Below are positions 1-5,340 of a stretch of 5,840 bases of DNA, one piece after another; within the stretch, counting starts at the first letter, position 1; every line of letters starts with the position of its first letter. The stretch lies in contig CAMOUF010000307.1 in assembly GCA_946626395.1 (NCBI GenBank), forward strand, positions 1 through 5,840. The letters are read 5' to 3'. The notes below the pieces were generated by a model that was given only the letters and a program-made list of their open reading frames with translations, was not told the DNA's origin and searched no databases. Origin of the DNA: an uncultured Clostridia bacterium (GTDB taxonomy: Bacteria; Bacillota; Clostridia; Christensenellales; Aristaeellaceae). A program made the position numbers and the translations under genes.

Positions 1-980
1 CTGTGCATTTTTTCCGTCAGGGCGCACAGGGCCTTTAAGGCGGGCAGGGTGTGGGCGATATCGGCCTGGGCCTTTTCCATGTTGGCGGGCAGGCTTTGCC
101 GGGCGTCGTTGATCCGCTTTTTCCATTCCTCCCGCAGGGCCTTGTATTGGGCGGCCACGTCGGGGTTCTCGCTGGGAGCGGCTTTCTTGGTGCTCAGGCG
201 GTCAAAGGAGGTTTTGCCCCCGAACAGGCTTTTTTTCCGGGCCAGGGCCAGCAGCTCTTCCATCAGCGCGCTGTCGTGCTCGAACATGGGCGCGTAGCGG
301 TCCGGCCCGTCGGGGCGCTGGATCAGCGCTTCCATTTCGGGCAGCAGCTCGGCGGCGCCCTGGAGCTGGCTTTCGCAGGTGTCCTGAAGCAGCGTAAGCC
401 AACCGTCCAGCCCGGCGGCGTCCGGCTGGCAGTGGGCCCTGGCCCATTCCCAGGGGTCGGCCTGGGCCATCAAAAACTGATACAGCTGGTTCATCAGCTC
501 CACGATCTGGGGGTCCTCAAACTGGGAAAACAGGATCTTTTCATCCTCCGTGGGCTGGCCGTAGGCGTTTTCCAGCACCTCGTCCTGGGCCCGGGTGCGC
601 AGAGCCGTCAGCTTTTCCTGCTCCGCCACCTTGCATAGGGGATCAATGCCCACCGCCTGGAAATGCTCCCGCAGCATGCGCAGGCAGAACACATGCAGGG
701 TGCAGATATCCGCCCGGTTCAGCCGCATGGACTGCCGCCGCAGATGGGCGCTGCCCGCCCCCTCCTGGTCCAGCCTGCGGCCGATGCGCTCCCGCATTTC
801 GCCCGCCGCGGCCCGGGTAAAGGTCACGATCAGCATCCGGTCGATGCGGCCGCCTTCCCGGAGCAGGGAAAGCACCCGCTCCACCAGCACCGCCGTTTTG
901 CCCGAGCCTGCCGCCGCGCTGACCAGTACGCTTTCGTTTCGGGCGTCGATGGCGGCCTGCTGTTCCGGCGTGAATTGCAT
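1..980 (-). CDS. addA: AddA, ATP-dependent helicase/nuclease subunit A (N-terminal 326 residues, cut by window edge)
   Basis: UvrD-like superfamily 1 helicase subunit of the AddAB complex, which resects double-strand breaks and prepares 3' ends for RecA in the cytoplasm. The protein begins MQFTPEQQAAIDARNESVLV. Visible motifs are the Q-motif region (residues 3-8), Walker A AAAGSGKT (22-29), motif Ia VTFTRAAAGEM (52-62) and motif Ib TLHVFCL (94-100), where other AddA proteins usually have TLHSFC. The frame stays open to base 1. Family members are about 1,200 residues, so roughly three quarters, including the Walker B, helicase C-terminal and nuclease parts, lie beyond the window. The ATG at 980 is preceded by an AAGGGGG-like ribosome site, and the family's conserved N-terminus starts right there. 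In many Bacillota addB lies directly upstream of addA; here the upstream neighbour is a divergent mreB-like gene, so addB must be downstream or elsewhere. The identification is firm. Confidence 0.95.
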   Translation of the reverse strand, partial: MQFTPEQQAAIDARNESVLVSAAAGSGKTAVLVERVLSLLREGGRIDRMLIVTFTRAAAGEMRERIGRRLDQEGAGSAHLRRQSMRLNRADICTLHVFCLRMLREHFQAVGIDPLCKVAEQEKLTALRTRAQDEVLENAYGQPTEDEKILFSQFEDPQIVELMNQLYQFLMAQADPWEWARAHCQPDAAGLDGWLTLLQDTCESQLQGAAELLPEMEALIQRPDGPDRYAPMFEHDSALMEELLALARKKSLFGGKTSFDRLSTKKAAPSENPDVAAQYKALREEWKKRINDARQSLPANMEKAQADIAHTLPALKALCALTEKMH

Positions 981-1018
981 ATCCCGTTCCCCCTTTGCCC
1001 TGTTTCTTCTTCCCCGTT

Positions 1019-1047
1019 ATTGTAGCGCAACCCCGCCGCCTTGGCAA
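1019..1047 (-). promoter_or_regulatory. Sigma-A-type promoter for addA
   Basis: On the minus strand a -35 box TTGCCA (1042-1047) and a -10 box TACAAT (1019-1024) are separated by exactly 17 bp, each matching five of six consensus bases. Transcription would start near 1012, leaving a leader of about 30 nt before the addA ATG. The -35 box sits in a short CCTTG-G-CAAGG inverted repeat (1039-1049), which could be a binding site or chance. Confidence 0.75.
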
Positions 1048-1166
1048 GGGTTGGCGGATATTCATGCTGTATGCAGGGAAAAAAGTCGAAAAGTGGCGAT
1101 TGGGAGCCCTAAAAACAAAAAAATTCAAGAAAAAGTAGCAACTCATTCCCATGGTCAGGGGGAAAA

Positions 1167-1193
1167 AGAGGATTTTTCATTCTTGTGTCGAAT
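1167..1193 (+). promoter_or_regulatory. Candidate sigma-H promoter (overlapping a 0A-box-like heptamer) for the mreB-like gene
   Basis: AGAGGATTT (1167-1175) and GTCGAAT (1187-1193), 11 bp apart, fit every defined position of the Bacillus sigma-H consensus RnAGGAWWW-N11-12-RnnGAAT. The start point would fall near 1200, about 30 nt before the ATG. TGTCGAA (1186-1192) is also an exact Spo0A box core; the two motifs overlap by nature, so the sequence cannot say which protein uses it. No convincing sigma-A promoter was seen nearby: TATAAA (1212-1217) has no partner at a proper distance and would put the start inside the ribosome site. Confidence 0.55.
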
Positions 1194-1231
1194 AAATATT
1201 TTGTAATCCTGTATAAAGAGGGAGAAGATTC

Positions 1232-2260
1232 ATGGCAACGGTTCTGGACATTGGCGTTGATCTGGGGACGGCCAGCGTCGTCATTTACGGAAAGGGGAAG
1301 GACGTGGTGCTCAACGAGCCCGCGGTGATCGCTTTTGACCGTGATTCCCGCAACGTGCTGGCGGTAGGGGAGGATGCCCGCCGCATGATGGGCCGTACCC
1401 CCAGCAATATTTCAGCCATCCGTCCCCTGCAGAATGGCATGATCTCCGACATGGAAATGGCCTGCACCATGCTCAGGTATTTTGTGGGCAAGGTGGTGGG
1501 CAAGCGGCTCATCGGCGGCCCCCGCATCCTGATTTCCGTGCCGGACGGGGTCAACGAGATGGAGCGCCACCGGATCGTGACCAGCCTGTTTGAAACCGGC
1601 GCGCGGCGCACCCAGATCATGGACAGGCCCGTGGCGGCGGCCATCGGCGCGGGGCTGCCCATGACCGAGGCCTATGGCGAAATGATCGTGGATATCGGCG
1701 GCGGGGCCACGGATATCGCCGTGCTCAGCCAGGGCAAGGTGATCGCCAGCAACAAGGACGCAACCAACAAAATCGGCGGCGACGCCTTCGACGACGCGGT
1801 GATCCGCTATGTGCGCAGGAAGCATAACCTGCTCCTGGGCGAACTGACCGCCGAGGATTTAAAAATCAGCATCGGCTCCGCCCTGCCCCGCAGCGAGCAG
1901 TTTTATATGGAGGTGGCGGGGCGCAACCTGCTCTCCGGCCTGCCCAAGGTGATGCGCATTACCAGCGATGAAATCACCGAGGCCCTGGACGAGCCCCTGC
2001 ACGATATGCTGGAAGCCATTCAGGCCGTGCTGGAAAAAACCCCCGCCGAACTGCTGGCCGATATTTTTGAAACCGGCATCACCCTCTGCGGCGGCGGCGC
2101 GCTGCTCTCCGGCCTGTCCGAGGCCGTGGCCCAGTATTTGAAGCTGGATTGCCGGGTGGCGGAATATCCCCAGGAATGCGTGGCCCGGGGCTGCGGCATG
2201 ACTTTGGAAAACTGGGGCGAGTACGGCCGCTATCTGGGCGACCGGCGCAAACGGAGATAA
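1232..2260 (+). CDS. MreB/Mbl-family actin-like protein with an altered active site
   Basis: Bacterial actin homologue of 342 residues, the usual MreB length. MreB proteins polymerise into membrane-bound filaments that guide side-wall peptidoglycan synthesis. Visible landmarks are phosphate-1 (DLGTASVVIYG, 10-20), EPAVIAFD (29-36), the interdomain segment AAAIGAGLP (135-143), phosphate-2 DIGGGATDI (154-162), GELTAEDLKISIGSA (203-217) and the adenosine loop LCGGGALLSGL (285-295). Two positions differ from typical MreB. IEEP before AAAIGAG reads MDRP (130-133), placing Arg132 where the catalytic glutamate belongs, and GGGTTE reads GGGATD. AGGGAG at 1219-1224, seven bases before the ATG, supports the start. 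It stands alone: no mreC or mreD follows, and a terminator closes the unit. It is probably a paralogue of a main mreB elsewhere, but that cannot be checked here. The family is certain; which member is not, so no symbol is given. Confidence 0.92.
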   Translation: MATVLDIGVDLGTASVVIYGKGKDVVLNEPAVIAFDRDSRNVLAVGEDARRMMGRTPSNISAIRPLQNGMISDMEMACTMLRYFVGKVVGKRLIGGPRILISVPDGVNEMERHRIVTSLFETGARRTQIMDRPVAAAIGAGLPMTEAYGEMIVDIGGGATDIAVLSQGKVIASNKDATNKIGGDAFDDAVIRYVRRKHNLLLGELTAEDLKISIGSALPRSEQFYMEVAGRNLLSGLPKVMRITSDEITEALDEPLHDMLEAIQAVLEKTPAELLADIFETGITLCGGGALLSGLSEAVAQYLKLDCRVAEYPQECVARGCGMTLENWGEYGRYLGDRRKRR

Positions 2261-2291
2261 GGGAACGCATGACAGCGGAAGGCTATTTCGC

Positions 2292-2319
2292 TTAGAACTT
2301 GGAACTTAGAACTTGGAAC
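2292..2319 (+). repeat. Heptanucleotide array, four units alternating TTAGAAC / TTGGAAC
   Basis: Four perfect 7-bp units follow one another: TTAGAAC (2292-2298), TTGGAAC (2299-2305), TTAGAAC (2306-2312) and TTGGAAC (2313-2319), then a degraded unit starting TTCAAGT. CTTAGAAC (2291-2298, again at 2305-2312) recurs inverted as GTTCTAAG at 2366-2373, on the far side of the terminator hairpin. The array begins about 30 bp after the mreB stop and shows no coding signal. Its function is unknown. Confidence 0.85.
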
Positions 2320-2331
2320 TTCAAGTACACA

Positions 2332-2362
2332 AAAGGCGAAGCTCGTTTCGGGCTTCGCCTTT
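2332..2362. terminator. Bidirectional intrinsic terminator between mreB-like gene and convergent coiled-coil gene
   Basis: An 11-bp perfect stem AAAGGCGAAGC (2332-2342) pairs with GCTTCGCCTTT (2352-2362) around a 9-nt loop, whose ends can pair further. The plus strand leaves the stem with TTT followed by a T/C-rich stretch and the minus strand with TTTTG, so it can end transcripts from both sides. It lies about 70 bp past the mreB stop and about 20 bp past the stop of the opposing gene, which fits a shared terminator. Confidence 0.85.
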
Positions 2363-2380
2363 CTCGTTCTAAGGGATTGC

Positions 2381-3364
2381 TTATTGGTTTTCGGCGGGGG
2401 CTTCGGCAGGCGCTTCTGCTGCTTCCGCTGCTTCCGCGGCGACGGCCCGGGCGGCGGCCACTGTTTCGGGGCTCAGATAATCAAAGGTCACTTCCAGGGT
2501 TTCCACCGCCGTAAAGGCTTCGGGGGATACGATGGCGGCGCTGGCGTCGGTCAGATCGGCGGTCAGGGCGCGGGCGTCATCAGGCAGCTTGGTTTCCCAT
2601 TCGTTGAACAGGTTCACCCGGGTGCGCAGCCCGTCGTCGGAGGTGGTGTAGCCCTTGCCCAGGGCGATCGCTTCGCCGTTCACCTTGACCTCCTTCACGT
2701 CGATCACCCAGCCGGGATAGGCCTGCTCAGCGTTTTCGATGCTCAGGGCCAGGAAATACAGGCCCTCCGCGGGCTGATCGAAAGTCAGGGAAGCGGTATA
2801 AGCGCCTTCCGCCTGCACGTCGGCCACGGACGCGGTGACTCCGGCGGTAAAATCGTTGCCGTAGGCGTGCACAGTGTGGTCGGCGTTTTCATAATAGATC
2901 ATGGCGATGGGCACGGCTTCTTCTTCCGGCGTTCCGTTCATCACGGCGCTGACGGCGGCGCGGATGCGGTTCAGCTCCTCCGTCGCCTGCCGGGCTTCGG
3001 CTTCCGCCTTTTCCTTGGCTTCGGTCAGCTCCGCCGCAGCGTCCTGGGCGGTTTTGAGCTCTGCGGCCAGCTGGGCGGCTTTATCCTCTGCCGCCTGGAG
3101 CGCCTGCTTCGCTTCTTCCAGCTGGGCGTTTACGGCCTGGGTCGCTTCATCGGCGGCCTGCTGCATTTCGTCCTTGGCGCTCTGCACCTGGGCGGCGGCG
3201 TTCTTGACAGCTTCTTCAATCTGGCCCTTGATTGTCTCGATTTCGGCGTTCAGGGCGGTTACCTGGCTTTCGGCGCTGTTTTTGCGGGAAATCACGATGC
3301 CCAGGGCCACCGCCGCAATCACCGCCAGGAACAGGATAGCGGCAATCAGTTTCTTCGTGCTCAT
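2381..3364 (-). CDS. Membrane-anchored coiled-coil protein with a beta-rich C-terminal domain, function unknown
   Basis: I do not recognise a named family. The 327-residue product starts MSTKK, then has one hydrophobic segment (about 5-26, LIAAILFLAVIAAVALGIVI) with positive charges on both sides and no lipobox cysteine, so it is an uncleaved anchor or signal peptide. Residues about 32-138 are a long Ala/Glu/Gln/Lys-rich coiled coil. Residues about 150-300 look like a folded, beta-rich domain (GAYTASLTF, GLYFLALSIEN, WVIDVKEVKVNGE, GYTTSDDGLRTRVNLFNEW, LEVTFDYL), and the last 25 residues are a low-complexity Ala/Glu/Pro tail. No cysteine is present. The C-terminal domain recalls beta-sandwich modules of clostridial secreted proteins, but this is an impression. 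The most likely picture is a single-pass protein with its coiled coil and domain outside the membrane. The ATG at 3364 is chosen over an upstream TTG because AAGGAGG lies just before it. The gene is monocistronic, with its own promoter and terminator. Confidence 0.85.
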   Translation of the reverse strand: MSTKKLIAAILFLAVIAAVALGIVISRKNSAESQVTALNAEIETIKGQIEEAVKNAAAQVQSAKDEMQQAADEATQAVNAQLEEAKQALQAAEDKAAQLAAELKTAQDAAAELTEAKEKAEAEARQATEELNRIRAAVSAVMNGTPEEEAVPIAMIYYENADHTVHAYGNDFTAGVTASVADVQAEGAYTASLTFDQPAEGLYFLALSIENAEQAYPGWVIDVKEVKVNGEAIALGKGYTTSDDGLRTRVNLFNEWETKLPDDARALTADLTDASAAIVSPEAFTAVETLEVTFDYLSPETVAAARAVAAEAAEAAEAPAEAPAENQ

Positions 3365-3371
3365 GCTGTTT

Positions 3372-3378
3372 CCTCCTT
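3372..3378 (-). promoter_or_regulatory. Ribosome binding site AAGGAGG that decides the start of the coiled-coil gene
   Basis: A perfect AAGGAGG on the minus strand ends seven bases before the ATG at 3364. A TTG six codons upstream (3382) also opens the frame, but it would place the ribosome site inside the coding region, so the ATG is preferred. Confidence 0.85.
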
Positions 3379-3438
3379 GCAAAACGTAGAAATGTGAGGG
3401 CTGTTTGCTCAGGATCAGTATCTCATATTCTGGTAAAA

Positions 3439-3467
3439 ATTATACCATACTTCCCAGCGCCTCGCAA
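3439..3467 (-). promoter_or_regulatory. Extended -10 sigma-A promoter for the coiled-coil gene
   Basis: On the minus strand TTGCGA (3462-3467) and a consensus TATAAT (3439-3444) are 17 bp apart, with TGG directly before the -10 forming a TGn extension. The predicted start is near 3432, giving a leader of nearly 70 nt. The -10 lies in a small GGTA...TACC inverted repeat (3432-3446). A strong vegetative promoter suggests the protein is made in growing cells. Confidence 0.8.
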
Positions 3468-3491
3468 GGGGGAGATTTCGGAGGGGAATAA

Positions 3492-3623
3492 GGCAATAGG
3501 GAAAAGGGAAGAGGCAATAGGCAACAGGCAATAGGAAAGAGGCAATAGGCAATAGGAAAGAGGCAATAGGCAATAGGCACATTATATCTAATGCCTATTG
3601 CCTATTGCCTGATGCCTAACACC
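3492..3623. repeat. Heptanucleotide array (GGCAATA type) with inverted copies
   Basis: Twelve consecutive 7-bp units run from 3492 to 3575. Seven are GGCAATA; the others are GGCAACA, GGGAAAA, GGGAAGA and two copies of GGAAAGA. A partial GGCA (3576-3579) and a 12-bp spacer follow. The same motif then returns in reverse: TGCC, TATTGCC (3596-3602), TATTGCC (3603-3609), and the decayed TGATGCC and TAACACC (3610-3623). The 7-bp register is never broken within the direct part. It lies between the promoter of the coiled-coil gene and the 3' end of ssb. There is no spacer-repeat pattern as in CRISPR and no coding signal. The period and sequence style resemble the heptameric short tandem repeats (STRR) described in cyanobacteria; any relationship is inference. 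Confidence 0.9.
3561..3610. terminator. Perfect 19-bp hairpin after ssb, possible terminator
   Basis: AGGCAATAGGCAATAGGCA (3561-3579) is the exact reverse complement of 3592-3610, with a 12-nt AT-rich loop. The stem is built wholly of heptad-repeat units. On the ssb (minus) strand it begins about 20 nt past the stop codon and is followed by CTCTTTCC rather than a clean T-run. It may end or stabilise the ssb transcript, but as a classical intrinsic terminator it is weak. Confidence 0.5.
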
Positions 3624-3629
3624 TGCTCT

Positions 3630-4283
3630 TCACTGCACCGCGTTTTCCCGCTCCATGGGGGCCAGGGGGAGGGGCAGATCCTTGAGGCAGGTCAGGCGGC
3701 TGATGGACACCTCGTAGGCCATGCGGTTCATGACGGTGCCGTCGGGCATTTGCTTCTGGTATTCCCGGCTCTGGAATCTGCCCTGCACCTCCAGTTTGTC
3801 CCCCACGCTGAGCCCGGCGGCATAGCGGGCGGTGCGCCCCCAGGCAATACAGGGAATATAATCGCTCTTGCCAAAGGCCCGGTTCACCGCCAGCATCAAA
3901 TCGGCAATTTCCCGGCCAAAGGGGGTGGTGCGGAAGGACGGGGGCTTGCAGATGGCCCCGGCCAAATGGATGGTGTTGGGGTTTTCCTCGTCATCCGGCG
4001 GGCTCAGGCGCTGGGCGAAGGCGGTGAGCAGCAGCCGTCCCGTTCCGCCCATGACCTTATTGTAGGAGCGCAATTGCCCATGCACCGTCACCCGCACCCC
4101 CGGCGTCACCTGGCTGTTCATGAGCCGCTCGGAAACCGTCACGGGCAGCAGGTCCTGGGCGCCGCTGAGCCGGGGCACCTGAATATCCATCCGGTAAAAA
4201 TGTTCGCCGAACACCTCGTGGTCCAACACCGGCTCCGATTGGATCACGCCGCAGAGCGTCAGCTGATTGTTTTCCATTTCCAT
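3630..4283 (-). CDS. Single-stranded DNA-binding protein with two OB folds and no acidic tip
   Basis: The 217-residue product contains two OB-fold-like halves. Residues about 5-95 are a divergent domain (QLTLCGVIQSEPV, VFGEHFYRMDIQVPRLSG, LLPVTVSERLM). Residues about 103-197 are the more typical SSB half (IHLAGAICKPPSFRTTPFGREIADLMLAVNR, SDYIPCIAWGR, GRFQSREYQK, AYEVSISRL). This layout is familiar from an uncharacterised clostridial SSB-like family. Ordinary SSB has one OB fold, a flexible linker and a DDDIPF-like acidic tip that recruits repair proteins; here the chain ends about 20 residues after the second fold with ...APMERENAVQ, so the tip is absent. Start choice is uncertain. The ATG at 4283 has GGAGG 13 bases upstream, another ATG is at 4277, and a GTG at 4295 would give a GTGA overlap with the previous gene but almost no gap to the ribosome site. 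It is the second gene of an operon with the deacetylase, 8 nt after that gene's stop. Confidence 0.85.
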   Translation of the reverse strand: MEMENNQLTLCGVIQSEPVLDHEVFGEHFYRMDIQVPRLSGAQDLLPVTVSERLMNSQVTPGVRVTVHGQLRSYNKVMGGTGRLLLTAFAQRLSPPDDEENPNTIHLAGAICKPPSFRTTPFGREIADLMLAVNRAFGKSDYIPCIAWGRTARYAAGLSVGDKLEVQGRFQSREYQKQMPDGTVMNRMAYEVSISRLTCLKDLPLPLAPMERENAVQ

Positions 4284-4291
4284 GCTTTGAT

Positions 4292-5098
4292 TCACACCTC
4301 CGGTACTGTTGTGGCCGCAGGATGCTGAATGCCCTGCGGGTCGATGGTTGTTTCACCGGGCAGCAGCACCTGCGACACAGGCCCGGGCAAAAGCCCCTGC
4401 TCCCGATACCTTTTGAGAATGACGGGCAGCGCGTCCACGATGTACTGGGAATCGTTGTGGAACAGCACGATGTCTCCGCTTTTTACGTTTTTTGTGGCCC
4501 GGTCGATGAGGGGCTGCACGCCCTTGTTCTTCCAGTCCAGGGAGTCCACGCTCCATTGGATCACTTCATAGCCCTTCTGCCGGGCGGTGAGCACCACGTC
4601 GTTGTTGTAGTCCCCGTAGGGCGGGCGGAATAGGGTGGGCCGAACGCCGATGAGCTTTTCCACGTTGGCGCTCATGGTTTCCAATTCCGAGGCGATCTTG
4701 TCCCGGCTCAAGGCGCTCATGTGGGGATGGCTGGTGGAATGATTGCCGATCTCATGCCCCCGGGCGGCGATTTCCTTCACCAGGCCGGGAAACCGCTGGG
4801 TCCAGATATCTACCAAAAAGAACGTAGCTTTGACCCCATATTCATCCAGCGTATCCAAAATTTTTTTCGTCTTGTCCCCGCCCCAGGCCGCGTCAAAGCT
4901 GATGGCAATGCGGTTGTCGCCGCGCTCCACGCCGTACACCGGCAGCTCCCTTTTCCGGGCCAGCACCTCCGCGCTGCGGGTTCCGGATACATATACAGCG
5001 CTCACTGCGCACAGCAGCACCGCTGCCGCCAGCGCGCCAGCGGCCCAGCTTCCCGCTTTTTTCAGCGGCTCCCGCCGGGCTTCCGTTCGTTTCATCAT
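4292..5098 (-). CDS. PdaB-like polysaccharide deacetylase (carbohydrate esterase family 4), membrane-anchored
   Basis: NodB-homology hydrolase of 268 residues that probably removes acetyl groups from N-acetylated cell-wall sugars outside the membrane. A charged N-terminus precedes a hydrophobic anchor or signal segment (about 16-38). The catalytic domain (about 62-245) shows motif 1 ISFDAAWG (66-73), motif 2 HSTSH (120-124, zinc-binding histidines), motif 3 RPPYGDY (158-164), motif 4 WSVDSLDW (182-189) and motif 5 VLFHND (211-216). In motif 1 only the first aspartate (Asp69) of the usual FDD pair is kept; the FD..WG form is also that of the Bacillus sporulation protein PdaB (YbaN), the closest match I recognise. 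A tail of about 25 residues after the domain is unassigned. The ATG at 5098 has GGGAGG nine bases upstream; a second ATG follows directly. It is the first gene of an operon with ssb and divergent from argG. Its promoter was not found with confidence. The family is certain, the PdaB assignment and a sporulation role are likely but inferred. Confidence 0.9.
   Translation of the reverse strand: MMKRTEARREPLKKAGSWAAGALAAAVLLCAVSAVYVSGTRSAEVLARKRELPVYGVERGDNRIAISFDAAWGGDKTKKILDTLDEYGVKATFFLVDIWTQRFPGLVKEIAARGHEIGNHSTSHPHMSALSRDKIASELETMSANVEKLIGVRPTLFRPPYGDYNNDVVLTARQKGYEVIQWSVDSLDWKNKGVQPLIDRATKNVKSGDIVLFHNDSQYIVDALPVILKRYREQGLLPGPVSQVLLPGETTIDPQGIQHPAATTVPEV
4297..4301 (-). promoter_or_regulatory. 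Ribosome binding site of ssb inside the end of the deacetylase gene
   Basis: GGAGG on the minus strand is formed by the codons for the last residues of the deacetylase (PEV-stop). Its position implies translational coupling of the two genes. The gap to the ATG at 4283 (13 nt) is long and the gap to the GTG at 4295 is 1 nt, so the true ssb start remains open. Confidence 0.6.
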
Positions 5099-5276
5099 GG
5101 CTTTCCGCCTCCCTTCCCGGCTAAGATATGCGCGGGATCAAACGAATAGAAGCACTCCCGGGGGACAGGCACGCTGGTAGTATATGCGGAAAGCGGCGCT
5201 GGCAGAAGCCCCTTTTCCCGGATTCGACAAAGGTTCCATCTCTTCGGCAAAGAAAGCAAAAAAACGGCAGAACGAA

Positions 5277-5290
5277 TGGATATTCATTCA
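5277..5290. promoter_or_regulatory. ARG-box-like operator 1 upstream of argG
   Basis: TGGATATTCATTCA matches the ArgR/AhrC half-palindromic consensus TGAATWWWWATTCA at 12 of 14 positions. It lies in a slightly larger palindrome, GAATG...CATTC (5274-5289). It is placed about 50 bp upstream of the -35 box. Confidence 0.5.
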
Positions 5291-5306
5291 CTCAGAACGC
5301 ATATTA

Positions 5307-5320
5307 TGAATATTTTTTCA
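5307..5320. promoter_or_regulatory. ARG-box-like operator 2 upstream of argG
   Basis: TGAATATTTTTTCA matches TGAATWWWWATTCA at 13 of 14 positions, the best of the three boxes. Its centre is exactly 30 bp from that of box 1, about three helical turns, which would place both on one face of the DNA for a hexameric arginine repressor. Confidence 0.6.
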
Positions 5321-5340
5321 AAATTTTCTGAAAAATACCC

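Noticed and set aside
51..638. Long plus-strand open frame opposite addA
   Set aside because: It lies antisense to a well-supported addA frame with helicase motifs; its translation is Gly/Gln/Leu-rich with no domain, as expected for a shadow in GC-rich DNA.
643..1152. Minus-strand open frame of 169 codons overlapping the addA start
   Set aside because: It is out of frame with addA, turns into Arg/Gly-rich low-complexity sequence inside addA, and has no ribosome site.
1212..1217. TATAAA as a sigma-A -10 box for the mreB-like gene
   Set aside because: No -35 box at 16-18 bp, and the start point would fall within the ribosome binding site.
3365..3382. Upstream TTG start adding six residues to the coiled-coil protein
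   Set aside because: The added codons contain the AAGGAGG ribosome site of the ATG at 3364.
2384..3397. Plus-strand open frame of 337 codons opposite the coiled-coil gene
   Set aside because: Almost full-length shadow: its Gly/Phe/His-rich composition is the complement of Ala/Glu-rich codons on the minus strand, and only the minus strand has a promoter, ribosome site and terminator.
3492..3623. CRISPR array
   Set aside because: Units are 7 bp and contiguous, with no unique spacers of 25-40 bp and no cas genes in the window.
3591..4328. Plus-strand open frame opposite ssb
   Set aside because: It begins inside the heptad-repeat inverted arm and runs antisense to conserved OB-fold sequence; no ribosome site or domain.
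5128..5331. Small plus-strand open frame in the deacetylase-argG gap
   Set aside because: No ribosome site, composition shifts from Arg/Pro-rich to AT-driven Tyr/Phe, and it runs through the ArgR-like boxes.
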